Positions 18,515 to 28,900 of a stretch of 64,000 bases of DNA are shown one piece after another. Position numbers and translations under genes: made by a program. This stretch comes from Desulfobacter hydrogenophilus. Lineage in GTDB: Bacteria > Desulfobacterota > Desulfobacteria > Desulfobacterales > Desulfobacteraceae. The notes beneath the pieces were generated by a model. That model had not been told where the DNA came from, did not search any database, and saw only the letters and a list, made by a program, of their open reading frames with translations. The stretch covers positions 3,040,501-3,104,500 of the forward strand of contig NZ_CP036313.1 in assembly GCF_004319545.1 (NCBI RefSeq), read 5' to 3'. Position 1 is the stretch's first letter. Each line of letters starts with the position of its first letter.

Positions 18515-18673
18515 ATGTTTCCCTTTTGTTTTGAATGGGCCTGGGACATCGGCCATTCAATTTTCTTTGGTGGATTCTGGTATGCCATTTCCATTTTAGG
18601 GGTAGGCATGACCTATTGCTTTCTTAAGGCGGCCTATGACACGGTCAATGATAAAGGTGATTCCCATCACTGA
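18515..18673 (+). CDS. Small single-helix protein, candidate Qrc subunit
   Basis: 52 residues, 14 bp behind qrcD, with a near-perfect ribosome site (TAAAGGAGG, seven bases before the ATG). The order is MFPFCFEWAWDIGHSIFFGG, a single transmembrane helix (about residues 17-38), GMTYCFLKAAYDT and a polar His tail. It sits before the shared terminator, so it belongs to the qrc transcript. The aromatic start and one helix resemble small accessory subunits of membrane complexes. A structural or assembly role in Qrc is inferred. Confidence 0.75.
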   Translation: MFPFCFEWAWDIGHSIFFGGFWYAISILGVGMTYCFLKAAYDTVNDKGDSHH

Positions 18674-18696
18674 ATAGGTTAATTAAGCAGAAACTT

Positions 18697-18746
18697 AAAA
18701 AGGCGGACTTTTAACTTAATTTAAAGATAAAAAGTCCGCCTTTTTT
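18697..18746. terminator. Bidirectional terminator between qrc and fliD
   Basis: AAAAGGCGGACTTTT (from 18697) pairs with AAAAGTCCGCCTTTT (to about 18744), with T residues on one side and A residues on the other. It can stop both the qrc operon and the convergent fliD transcript. Confidence 0.9.
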
Positions 18747-18802
18747 ATGGGTTCAGCGGGGTGTTGATAGAATAGTCAGCCGATGGCCATTAAAGCCGAT
18801 TT

Positions 18803-20845
18803 TTATTCATCACTTGTGGACATCATGGTGTCAATGTAGCTTTGTATATTGGCAATTTCTGAAAGATAAGAGTCCAGTTCCGTGTATTCTAATGCCATCC
18901 TTTCATATTTTTTTTCAATACGTTCCATATCCTCTTGATAATCTTCTCCCAGCCGACTCACCTTATCTTCAATGGTATCCATTTCATCTTGAAGATATCC
19001 ACCGGACAAGGCATAGCTGCCAAAGGAGTCATTGAGTATATCCCCCAGTCCTTCTTCATCATCCGTACCCCTAAGCAAAGCAACGACCTCATCATAACTG
19101 TTGCTTAATATTTCATTCAGGGCGTCTTCGTCCAGGGTAAGGCTGCCGTCATTACTAATTTCAATACCAATGTCCAATAGGTTGGTGATAGATCCATTTG
19201 TATCCACAGTGCTTGTAATCAGATCCTGAAGGGTCTGCTCTAGCGTTCTAACGGTAGAGCTTTGGGCCAGAGTGCCCCAGCTTTCTTCCTCTTCGTTGTA
19301 ATCATCATTCTCATCAATTTCAGTCAGCAGCGTGTTGTAGGTGTCAACAAGGGACGTTAATTCAGTTACAATGTCTTCGGTGTCATTTTCTACGGTAATG
19401 GTAGATGAACCCGTGGAGTAAAGTTTCAGGGCCACGCCATCGATAATGTCATTAATTCCTGTATTATCCTGGCGCTGGTAAGTGATGCCGTCAACGGTGA
19501 GCATGGCATTGAGCGAGGCATCCATTGGTGTTATAGTTTGGGACTCTGTGAATCCCAGGATGGCAGTTGCTGTACTGTTTGCATTTTCCCAGTCAAGGGT
19601 CACACTTTCAAGGGTTCCGGCCTCGGAAATTGACATTAAGCCTGTATCAGAGTCAATTTCCACCCGGTAATCTGAATTGTTTCCATCCTCTTTGGATGCA
19701 TTTTCCAATGCTTTTTCAACCGCTTCGGCAAGTTCTTCTGGGGTTCCGTAATCCCCTGCATCAATATCTGCAGTTAATGAAACGGCTTCTCCGTCTTCAT
19801 TCACCTCTTCAAAAGCAATGGTATTATTGGTGTCATCTATGGTTACGGCCGTTTCAAAGGAAATGGCGTTATCCCCGATCATGGCGTACCCTTCACCATT
19901 TGATTCGCTTAGACCTAAGCCATTCGGCTGATTCAAAATGGTGATTCTGCTGTCTTCTCCGGTATCATCGGCTTCCAAAACCAGCTGATAGGGGTTGTCT
20001 CCTGTGCCGGTATAAATGACCGTTGCCGTTACGCCGGGATTGTCTTCAGCTTCGTTAATACGTTCTGCTAAGTTTTCAAGGGAGATTTCTGCCGGTACTG
20101 AGAGGGTAAAAATTTCACCATCACCTACGGTGAATGAGAGCTCTTCTTTGGGTGCCGTGAATGAGGTAACCCCGTCCGATCCTTCGACGTTCACACGGCC
20201 ATCTTCTCCTGTAACGCTGGTAGCGGAATCAATTTGAAGATGTATGCCGTCTTCATCTTCGTAGGTACTAGCTGTTACATATTGACTTATGGTTGCGTCA
20301 TCATTGATGGCGGAAAGCAGACCCTCAACACTCATGCCCCCTGCGGTGCCGGTGATGGTAAATGTTAGCGGATCATCTTCGTTCCCGTAACTGATCGTCA
20401 GTGTCTCACCCTCTTCAAGAACCGTATTCGTCACGGTGCTGTAACTATCGCTGGATTGCTGGGTGGTGGGCACATAGACGGTGGCCGATTCAGATGCAAA
20501 CCCATCTGACATGTATGAACTGGCAGATGCAAGACGGGAGGTGGCAACGTTGTGACTGCCGGTCTGTGTTCCGTCAAGTACCGTCGCCGTTGCTATGTCA
20601 TCGTTAGATGAAGTTACGCTTCGGTAAAGATAGGTGGAAGATAAGGAGAGGTTCAACGCACTGGACTTCATGGACAGAAGCTCACTTTGAACTGAAGACA
20701 GAGCTTCCTCTTCAGCCTGCAGTTCTTCGATCTCATCCAGCGTCATTCCTGCAATGGTTTCATCCGCTTCCCGCTGGGTGTCTAACAGGCTTTGAAGATC
20801 AAGGTCAGACCCAAGTCCAAGTGAGGTGATGGTACCGGTTGCCAT
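18803..20845 (-). CDS. fliD: Flagellar cap protein FliD, enlarged
   Basis: Hook-associated protein 2, the filament cap that folds exported flagellin. 680 residues. The N-terminus (TITSLGLGSDLDLQSLLDTQ) and the coiled-coil C-terminus (DTIEDKVSRLGEDYQEDMER, ending DTMMSTSDE) are typical. The central part is longer than in enterics and very acidic. It includes a module (about residues 330-440: DTNNTIAFEE...IDAGDYGTPEEL...VLD-ILGF type) also found twice in FlgL. RBS AAGGAG before the ATG. Divergent from flgD across an AT-rich 599-bp gap. Confidence 0.93.
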   Translation of the reverse strand: MATGTITSLGLGSDLDLQSLLDTQREADETIAGMTLDEIEELQAEEEALSSVQSELLSMKSSALNLSLSSTYLYRSVTSSNDDIATATVLDGTQTGSHNVATSRLASASSYMSDGFASESATVYVPTTQQSSDSYSTVTNTVLEEGETLTISYGNEDDPLTFTITGTAGGMSVEGLLSAINDDATISQYVTASTYEDEDGIHLQIDSATSVTGEDGRVNVEGSDGVTSFTAPKEELSFTVGDGEIFTLSVPAEISLENLAERINEAEDNPGVTATVIYTGTGDNPYQLVLEADDTGEDSRITILNQPNGLGLSESNGEGYAMIGDNAISFETAVTIDDTNNTIAFEEVNEDGEAVSLTADIDAGDYGTPEELAEAVEKALENASKEDGNNSDYRVEIDSDTGLMSISEAGTLESVTLDWENANSTATAILGFTESQTITPMDASLNAMLTVDGITYQRQDNTGINDIIDGVALKLYSTGSSTITVENDTEDIVTELTSLVDTYNTLLTEIDENDDYNEEEESWGTLAQSSTVRTLEQTLQDLITSTVDTNGSITNLLDIGIEISNDGSLTLDEDALNEILSNSYDEVVALLRGTDDEEGLGDILNDSFGSYALSGGYLQDEMDTIEDKVSRLGEDYQEDMERIEKKYERMALEYTELDSYLSEIANIQSYIDTMMSTSDE

Positions 20846-21314
20846 GATTTTTCTCCTTAAAAATATTATCAGCCATTGACAGGCAAATTCTTCCGCGTAT
20901 TGAATCTCGTATCGCCCTTAGCGTATATATCCTTTAGATAACAAAATATCGTTTTAAATATATATCATACAATTAATTTTATATAATTATCTGTTTTTAT
21001 TAATAATATTATCTTTTTTTTAGTACTAATAATATGATATTTTTTTAGTAAAATATTATCTGACTATTCGCTGTGCCCTTGTTCGTCATCTGAATTAGAC
21101 TATTGGGATAGGTAAAAAATGCCACGTGTAAAATACAGAATGCAAACGGTTTAATATTTTCTGTGGGGATAAATATAAATTTTTATATCATTAGATTGTT
21201 TTCGAATATTGCTGTTATTTATCTTGTATCGTTTATTTAAAGTTAATTATTTAAGAACTAATCATATGAGTTATTTTAATATATCCGGCTGTATTTTTTA
21301 AGCGTAGGCCTTTT

Positions 21315-21330
21315 AGGCACTTTTCTTGGT
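21315..21330 (+). promoter_or_regulatory. Sigma-54-like promoter upstream of flgD
   Basis: AGGCAC-N5-TTGG places GG and GG at the -24 and -12 spacing of the RpoN consensus (TGGCAC-N5-TTGC). It has one key mismatch, G for C at -12. It lies about 115 bp before the flgD ATG, where sigma-54 often controls middle flagellar genes. The rest of the 20846-21444 gap is strongly AT-rich with no gene. I see no clear promoter for fliD. Confidence 0.45.
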
Positions 21331-21444
21331 TTAGTTAAGATCAAGGACAAGACCAGAGAAAGATCAGGATAAGTGACTTTAGCACTTTAAAACACCGAAT
21401 CCATCATTAAAAGAATTTAATAATAACAGCCAGAGGAGGCAGTC

Positions 21445-22560
21445 ATGTCTGATAGTTCGATACTTTCATCAATGGTTAACAGCTATGAGGCTTATGATGC
21501 TGAGACGACCTCAACAAGTGACACCGGTTCGGCAACTTCATTGGGCAACGAAGAATTTTTAACGCTTTTAGTGGCCCAGCTTGAAAATCAAAATCCCCTC
21601 GATCCGGCAGATACGGAACAGTTCACAGATCAGTTGGCCCAGTTTTCTCAGGTTGAACAGTTGATTAATATTAATGACAAACTTGATGAAATGGCAGGGG
21701 ATGTTGAGGATTCCGAAAACGATATTGATGCCAATTCATTTGTAGGACTGACAGTAACCGCGACCGTGACTTCAATGACCATTGATAGCGGATCTGTAAC
21801 TCCCGGTTTTTACGAGGTTGATGAACCTGCTGAGGTCATGGTGTATGTGTATGACTCCGATGGTACCAAGGTGGCCACGCTGTCCCAGGGTGAAGTTGAG
21901 GCCGGATCCTATCTCATCTCCTGGGATGGCACGGATGATGCTGGTAACAGTCTGGATGACGGTGAATATTCTTACGTGGTTATGGCCAATTCCGGGGACG
22001 GCTACAAAGAGGTAAAATCCTATCTGTCCGGAAACGTGGATGCGGTATCATACCAGGACGGTAAAGGATACCTGGTGATCAACGGCGTACTGGTGGATCC
22101 GGATGATGTTACCACCGTAACGCCTTCTTCGGCTTCGCCTTCCGGTGATTCGACTTCCGTTCTTGAATATCTTGGCACCACGGTCTCTTCCAGTTATCCA
22201 ATTGTTCAGGTGGAAAACGGCGAGGTCCAGGGAGATGCACTAGGCTTTAGTCTGACAGCCGCATCCGATGTCAGAGTGACAATTTATAATGCTGATGATG
22301 AAGAAGTTGAGACCATTGAAATCTCAGCTGATGATACAACCACCGGAGAAAATGAGGTCACCTGGGACGGGCTGACAAGCAGCGGTCACGTGAGCTCCGA
22401 CGGACTTTATTACTACAAGGTTACAGCGGATACAGGAAGAACCTCCATCGCTATTTCCGGAGATGTGAGTGCTATCACTTCCGTGGACGGTACCCAATAC
22501 CTTGAAATTGGAGATACCGGACGTCTGGTATCTGTATCAAGCATAACCGCTGTTGAATAA
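21445..22560 (+). CDS. flgD: Flagellar hook assembly scaffold FlgD
   Basis: Caps the growing hook and is then discarded. 371 residues, longer than the usual ~230. The N-terminal motif is NEEFLTLLVAQLENQNPLDPADTEQFTDQLAQFSQVEQL. The C-terminal half has two FlgD Ig-like domains: AEVMVYVYDSDGTKV..WDGTDDAGNSLDDGEYSY at about 130-185, and DVRVTIYNADDEEV..WDGLTSSGHVSSDGLYYY at about 275-330. The Ig duplication explains the extra length. RBS GAGGAGG. First gene of flgD-E-N-K-L. Confidence 0.94.
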   Translation: MSDSSILSSMVNSYEAYDAETTSTSDTGSATSLGNEEFLTLLVAQLENQNPLDPADTEQFTDQLAQFSQVEQLININDKLDEMAGDVEDSENDIDANSFVGLTVTATVTSMTIDSGSVTPGFYEVDEPAEVMVYVYDSDGTKVATLSQGEVEAGSYLISWDGTDDAGNSLDDGEYSYVVMANSGDGYKEVKSYLSGNVDAVSYQDGKGYLVINGVLVDPDDVTTVTPSSASPSGDSTSVLEYLGTTVSSSYPIVQVENGEVQGDALGFSLTAASDVRVTIYNADDEEVETIEISADDTTTGENEVTWDGLTSSGHVSSDGLYYYKVTADTGRTSIAISGDVSAITSVDGTQYLEIGDTGRLVSVSSITAVE

Positions 22561-22632
22561 AAACAGGCAGACGTACAAATTTTACCGGATCTACTCAATG
22601 AATAAAACTTTATCCATGCTAAGGAGGCCCCC

Positions 22633-25428
22633 ATGTCATTAACCAGTTCCCTTTATGCCGGCACCAGCGGGTTAGGCAACACAGGCAATGCACTTCAGGT
22701 CACAAGTAATAATATATCAAATATCAATACACTTGGATTTAAAAAAGGAACCGCTACCTTTGCCGATACCCTTTACCAGACCATCGGCACCAATGCCGGT
22801 GCTTCCCAGGTGGGGCTTGGTATGAACGTTGACAATGTTGCCCAGGTGTTTACCGATGGCTCCCTTGAAACCACAAGTAATGCAACGGACCTTGCCATTG
22901 GCGGGGATGGTTTCTTTGTTGTTTCCGAATTAGGATCTGAGGAAACTTTTTATACAAGGGCCGGTAATTTCTCATTTGATCAAGACGGCGCGCTTGTCAC
23001 TTCCGAAGGGTATATTGTCCAGGGGTGGTATGTTGAAGGCGATACTGGAGAGGAATACGGGGCCGTTACCGACCTGATATTGACCGAGTTTACAAGCCCG
23101 CCGGATGATACGGAGGAAATTACGGTAATTACCAATCTGGATTCCGATGCCGAGTCTATGGCCACGGTTTTGTCCAATCTGTTTGAATATGATGAGGAAG
23201 ACGGCACTACGGTGGATTCGGATGGTTATGAATACCAGACTGTGGTCACGGTTTATGATTCCCTGGGTTCTTCCCATGAAGTTACTATTTACTACGATAA
23301 GAAATCCGATACCGATTGGGAATACATTATTGCCACGGATCCCGATGAAGATAATCGTGCCCTTGTGGCAGATACGGACGCTGCAGGACTTCTGGCAAGG
23401 GGCACCATTTCCTTTTCCGAAAGTTCTGGTGAAATCGTTACCATGACCATGGAAGAACTCACCGGGTTGATTGGCAACGTGGTCTCATCTGGAAACAATG
23501 CCGTGGACGACGTGCATTTTGAAATTGAAGATTCCGAGGTCATTCAGTTGGATGGTTACGGCATTTCAATGACATATGACGGTGAAAACTGGGTCCTTGA
23601 TGAAACTAACTTGCCGACCGCATATGAAGACGCAGAGATTATCTATTCTGATGCGAATACCGTTTATTTGGTGCTTGATCCTGAATCCAGCGGTGGAGAC
23701 GAAGAGGCGGATGTAAAAATTTCCCTGGATGAATATGCCATGTCCGGGGATACTCTCACCTTTGATGTTAATGATCCCACGGAACTGCATGTTCAGGATA
23801 TTGAAAATGCAGTTTACGTGGGCGATGTCTACAACAATACTACGGTGTCCATTAACGACCCCAGTGTGATGACAACAGATGCTGAAGACCTTTCCATTAT
23901 CTGGAACCCGTACACTGAAACCTGGTCCTGGAATAATCCGGACGGTGCTACAGCCGATCCCGATCCGACACTGATCTCTGAAGTGAGCTTTGAATTGGAC
24001 TCGGCTATAATAGATACGGAGACTTTAGTTGACAAGGGAATCTCTTACTCGGAGAAGGATGTAAGTGCGATGTCCATGGTGGCCGATGTCAGTTTGTATT
24101 GGGACGGGTCGGCATGGGACTGGAACGAGGACTTAAAAGAGACTGATCTTCAAGATGGGCTATCCTACGATGAGGAGTACTTCGGTAGTTTGGAAGTGAG
24201 CGACATAACATCCGGTAGTGAGGGTGCCGGAATCCTGGCTACCGTCTATACCGTTACATATGATCCTACGGCTACTCCTACCTGGACCGGTGAATCGGAT
24301 TCCACTTCCACTCAAAGCATAGACGTCGAGGAGTCGACTGATGGTTCGGTGCTGACGCTAACCATCTACGATGATCCTTCAAGCGATCCATCTACCATAG
24401 AAATTACCTTGGATGACGATACAACACTGTCCACTACAGACTCTGAATCTTTCAGCTTTACTATTGTTCCAACACCCCCTGCCGAATATGCAAATGCGAA
24501 AATTTCCACTCCCACCACCAGTACTTACAATATTGAGATTAACTTCAACGAGGAGGACGATTTCGACGATGCCGAAGTTACCATAGACGTAGACGCCCAT
24601 CTCGCATCAGGAGTCCTGGTAGACGGTGATAAGCTTACTTTTAAGGTGGACCCTGATACCCCGCCGTCAGAATACAGCGATGCAACCCTTTCAGGCGACG
24701 CCACATATTGTTCCATCGACCTTGATGGGTCCGGCAATGAGGATGATAAGGAAGACATTGTCTTCACGTTTGACGAAGAGCTTAAATCCGGCACAGACAC
24801 CGATCCTTTGGAAGACAGAAGTGTTATTACCTTTGATATTGAAGGCTCCACTTCATGGCGCACAGTGACATCCGACGAGGCGGAAGATACAGGATATCTC
24901 CAGTTTACGGCTGATTTTCTCGGCGGCGAGTTCGGCGCAACAGAAATGGACATCTCATTTAATATCGGGTCAAAATTTGACGGCAACAACTGGGTTAATG
25001 ATTCATTATCCTCCACCCAGTACGCCACTTCTTCTTCCACCACATACCAGGATGCAGACGGTTATGCATCAGGGGATCTCACCGGGATTGGAGTGGAATC
25101 CGACGGCCTTGTCTCCGGTAGCTATTCAAATGGCCAGGAGATCGCCTTGTTCAAAGTTGCGTTGGCAGACTTTAACAATGTAAACGGCCTTGAAAATGAG
25201 GGTGGCAATCTTTATTCAGCCACAACGGAAAGCGGGGCAGCCATCACCAATAAACCCGGGGAAAACGGCCTTGGCACCTTGTCATCCTATGCTCTTGAGA
25301 TGTCCAACGTGGATATTTCCGAGGAATTTGTTGACATGATTACCCTGCAGACTGCTTATGAAGCCAATGCTAAAATTATTACTACCGTGGATGAGATGAT
25401 GACCACGGTCATAGGCATGAAACGATAG
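22633..25428 (+). CDS. flgE: Flagellar hook protein FlgE, giant form
   Basis: 931 residues against ~400 in enterics. The conserved ends are present: MSLTSSLYAGTSGLGNTGNALQ at the start, and NVDISEEFVDMITLQTAYEANAKIITTVDEMM at the end. The middle ~600 residues are acidic beta-rich insertions. Two related tandem modules lie near 24480-24840 (PPAEYANAKIS... and PPSEYSDATLSG...). RBS AAGGAGG. The insertions should sit on the outer hook surface, since the core D0/D1 ends are intact. Confidence 0.95.
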   Translation: MSLTSSLYAGTSGLGNTGNALQVTSNNISNINTLGFKKGTATFADTLYQTIGTNAGASQVGLGMNVDNVAQVFTDGSLETTSNATDLAIGGDGFFVVSELGSEETFYTRAGNFSFDQDGALVTSEGYIVQGWYVEGDTGEEYGAVTDLILTEFTSPPDDTEEITVITNLDSDAESMATVLSNLFEYDEEDGTTVDSDGYEYQTVVTVYDSLGSSHEVTIYYDKKSDTDWEYIIATDPDEDNRALVADTDAAGLLARGTISFSESSGEIVTMTMEELTGLIGNVVSSGNNAVDDVHFEIEDSEVIQLDGYGISMTYDGENWVLDETNLPTAYEDAEIIYSDANTVYLVLDPESSGGDEEADVKISLDEYAMSGDTLTFDVNDPTELHVQDIENAVYVGDVYNNTTVSINDPSVMTTDAEDLSIIWNPYTETWSWNNPDGATADPDPTLISEVSFELDSAIIDTETLVDKGISYSEKDVSAMSMVADVSLYWDGSAWDWNEDLKETDLQDGLSYDEEYFGSLEVSDITSGSEGAGILATVYTVTYDPTATPTWTGESDSTSTQSIDVEESTDGSVLTLTIYDDPSSDPSTIEITLDDDTTLSTTDSESFSFTIVPTPPAEYANAKISTPTTSTYNIEINFNEEDDFDDAEVTIDVDAHLASGVLVDGDKLTFKVDPDTPPSEYSDATLSGDATYCSIDLDGSGNEDDKEDIVFTFDEELKSGTDTDPLEDRSVITFDIEGSTSWRTVTSDEAEDTGYLQFTADFLGGEFGATEMDISFNIGSKFDGNNWVNDSLSSTQYATSSSTTYQDADGYASGDLTGIGVESDGLVSGSYSNGQEIALFKVALADFNNVNGLENEGGNLYSATTESGAAITNKPGENGLGTLSSYALEMSNVDISEEFVDMITLQTAYEANAKIITTVDEMMTTVIGMKR

Positions 25429-25444
25429 CAAAGAGGGTGGCATC

Positions 25445-25921
25445 ATGATACTTCCCCGGGTTAAGGCAGACGTGGAAACCGATTCTGTGGCGGTTCTTGA
25501 ACGGAAAATGGTCAGGATCAGGGCTTTGCATAAGCAATTGAGTCACATCCTGGAGACTGAATATGTGTCCGGTATGGCCTATGATTCGAAATCTTTGAAA
25601 AAGCTTATTTTAAGAAAACGTAACTGTGTTAACCGGTTTGAGCATCTTGTACGTGCCATGGGGGAGCAACTGGGCATGATGACAGGGCGGGAAATGTCTT
25701 CCACCATGTCAAGAAGCCTTGTCGATCGGGTAAAAATGATTCAGGGGTTAACCCCAAAGCAGGAAGAGGTATTGTTTGGGCTTGCAAATGATCTGGAACA
25801 AAGACATCGGGAATTGATGAAGGCCGCCTCCCGCAATGGTTTATTGTTTAAAAGCGTGCTGGGTCGGCTGTCTGTTACATCCAAGTATGTTAACCACAGG
25901 AATATGGGGAGGACCCCATGA
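25445..25921 (+). CDS. flgN: FlgN-like export chaperone
   Basis: 158 residues, helical and basic, with no signal peptide. It begins ILPRVKADVETDSVAVLERK and contains heptad-like helices (LHKQLSHILETEYVSG, LIQG-LTPKQEEVLFGLANDL). FlgN proteins bind FlgK and FlgL for export. Its place directly before flgK, with a four-base overlap of the flgK ATG, supports the call more than sequence similarity does. Confidence 0.7.
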   Translation: MILPRVKADVETDSVAVLERKMVRIRALHKQLSHILETEYVSGMAYDSKSLKKLILRKRNCVNRFEHLVRAMGEQLGMMTGREMSSTMSRSLVDRVKMIQGLTPKQEEVLFGLANDLEQRHRELMKAASRNGLLFKSVLGRLSVTSKYVNHRNMGRTP

Positions 25922-28900
25922 GTAGCCTTAATGCCATACTAAACACTGCGTCCAATGCCGTCACGGCTTATCAGGCGGCCATCAGTGTGACGGGCCAGAA
26001 TATTGCTAACGCGGATAATGATGATTACAGCATTCAGTCTGTAGAGTTATCCACCACATCCACGGTGAATTCGCGTGGAAATATTTATGGTACAGGGGTG
26101 ACTGTTGCTTCGGTCACCCGGTCCGTAAACCAGCTTCTTGAAAATACGTTGACTTCTGAATTATCCAACCAGGCTGCCCTGGAAGAAGCACAGGTTTATA
26201 TGTCTTCCATTGAAGATCTGTTTTCCGAAGACAGTGATGATAGTCTGAATACCCTTTTGGATGCCTACTGGTCTGCCTGGGAGGATTTGAGTAACAATCC
26301 GTCCGGTGAAACCGAACAAAACGCCGTATATGATGCCGGCCTTGCACTTACCGACCGTATCAATGCCATTGAAGATGCCCTGTCTGATTTGACCGGCGAC
26401 TTGAACGGGGAAATATCTTCCGCCGTTACCGAAGTGAACAGCATTTCCGAGCAGATAGCAGCGTTAAATCTGGCCATCGTCACCGCCGAAAGTACGGGCG
26501 GGAATGCCAATGACCTTGCGGATGAACGAAACGCCCTGGTGGACGATCTTGGAAAACGCATTGATATTGATATCACCGTGAAAGAGGACGGCTCCTACCT
26601 GATCCTCACCAACGGCTTGCCGCTGGCGGAGGATGGCATTTCATATGATTTAAGCATAAAACAGGGAAGTGTATACTGGACCGGTAAATCCGGAAATGCC
26701 TATGACATTACCGATGATATCTCCGGCGGTGCCATTGCCGGATGGCTTGAGGTCAGGGATGTGGTGATTCCGGAAACCCAGGCGGAATTTGATGAACTTG
26801 CCACCAACCTGATCTGGACCCTGAACTATCAGCATTCCCAGGGGGCAGGGCAGACCTATTTCTCCGGCTCCCTTGAAGGGACTTACGAGGCTGGCAAGAG
26901 TGGAACATTTGATAGTCTGTACTATGGAGATGAAATTGACTACACCAAGGATTTTTCCATGGTGATCCAGGATGCCACGGACACTACCTCAGAATATCAG
27001 ACCGCGACCGTTGATATGGCTATTTCTACATCTGAGATTTCAAATATTACCGGGACCGGAGAGGATGACAGCACCTATGAGCTCACGGTTATTGATGAGG
27101 GAATCTTAGGGGATAAAACCGTGGTACAGTCCAGCGGATTGTCTCTGGGCGGTGCTTCATCCAGTGCATCAGGCATTGACGATGCCCTGGATGCGGCATT
27201 GGCTGAACAGACCCTGACCATTACCAATGGTTCCGATACCCAGACCCTGGAAATTTCAGACAGAGGGGTCGATGCCACCCGGTCTGCCGCCGACATTGCC
27301 AAAGAGCTTTCAAATATAGATGGCATAGCTGCCTATGCATCTACGACATCTGCCTATTTTAACTTTGCTGTTATGTCGGCAGGCGACGGGGATGTCGTTG
27401 AATTTACACTGTCTGTTGACGGGGTGATAGCGGATGTCAGTTTTAGTCGGGATGTTTCTGAAGATATTAACGAACAGCTTGAAGATGCACTTAAAGTTGC
27501 GGTGGAAACCATCAATGAGGTCAACCAGAACACGGATCTGGCTGTGGACGGCACGTCTATTGAAAGTGCGTCCGGTGCTACCATCGGGATCTACGAATTT
27601 AATGCTAATACCGGAGATCGACTATCCGTTTCTCTGGATTCCAGTGATTCGGAAATTCAATTTTTGACTGACAACCCTGCAACAGATGATGCCGTGGTAA
27701 TAACCGGTTCCGTAACCATTGTCATGGATCCGAGTATGGAAATATCTTCCGATTCCAAGGATCCCGATACCGGTCTTTTCGGCGACAGCGGAGAGTCAGG
27801 CTCTGGTTTCAGTATGATTACCTTGGGTGGCACCGACGGATATACAGGATTTGATGATACGGAAAAAATTGAATTTGAACTGGACGGTTACCCTATTTTA
27901 TGTACTGTTGATGACTCGTTGGGCACCTCGGATGCCGATAGAGCTCTGCAGTTATACACGTCACTTTCTTCTGGTTTGTCCCCGGATAAATATACGGTCA
28001 TCAAAAACGGTACCTCTGTGACCATAGTGAAAATAGATGAAAATGATCAAGATGCCATTGAAATTACAAATTTCAGGGAGAATGGAGACGAAAATGCGGT
28101 ATTGAGCGTGTCCACAGGTACCGGATTCGGCAGTGAATCGCCTGAAAATGACACGCTAATTTCCGACTCCGATCCAACAAATACAAGAAAATCAACGACA
28201 GCTGCCACGTTTGGTAGTCCTGCCACCATTTACTGGGAAATTTTGGACAGCAGTGGCAATTCCACCGGCGAGGACGGATATGTTGAAATTGATGAATCCG
28301 GCGTGGTGGAGATAACCGAAGACGGGAAGACAACGTTAAGTTTTGATATTTCCCAGGGCAGTCTTGTTGCCGGAAATACCCTGCGGATCAATACCGATGC
28401 CGATGGTCAAGCTGATATTCTCCGGGGTTCGGTTACAGGAAAGGCTGCAAGTGTCGATGATACTTATGAGTTTACCGTGATTTCCGGCGGTACCCTGCCG
28501 GACAACGAAGAGGGTCTTGTGATCGAATGGAAGTCTGAAACCGATTCAGGCACCATTGAACTGGAAGGCAATGAGGATGAAAAATCCCAGATCATTGTGG
28601 AAGTGGACGGCATGACCATAGCCTTTGACAGCGGCACCCTTGTGAACGGCGATGTCTTTTATGTCACCACGGATGATAATGGAAAAGCTGTGGCCGATGC
28701 CGACGGCAATACCCTGCAGACCCTTTCGGACTGGCACTGGACCCTTGACTCCTTTGCCGATGAGTTTAACCGCAGCGCAGGCGGTGTGACCGCTTCGGTC
28801 ACTAAAAATGATACGATTTTATTTGATACCACTGATAACTATTGCGCCATTGAAAATGTAACCTGTTCGGGCAGTAACAACATTGACGAAGCAAATTTCG

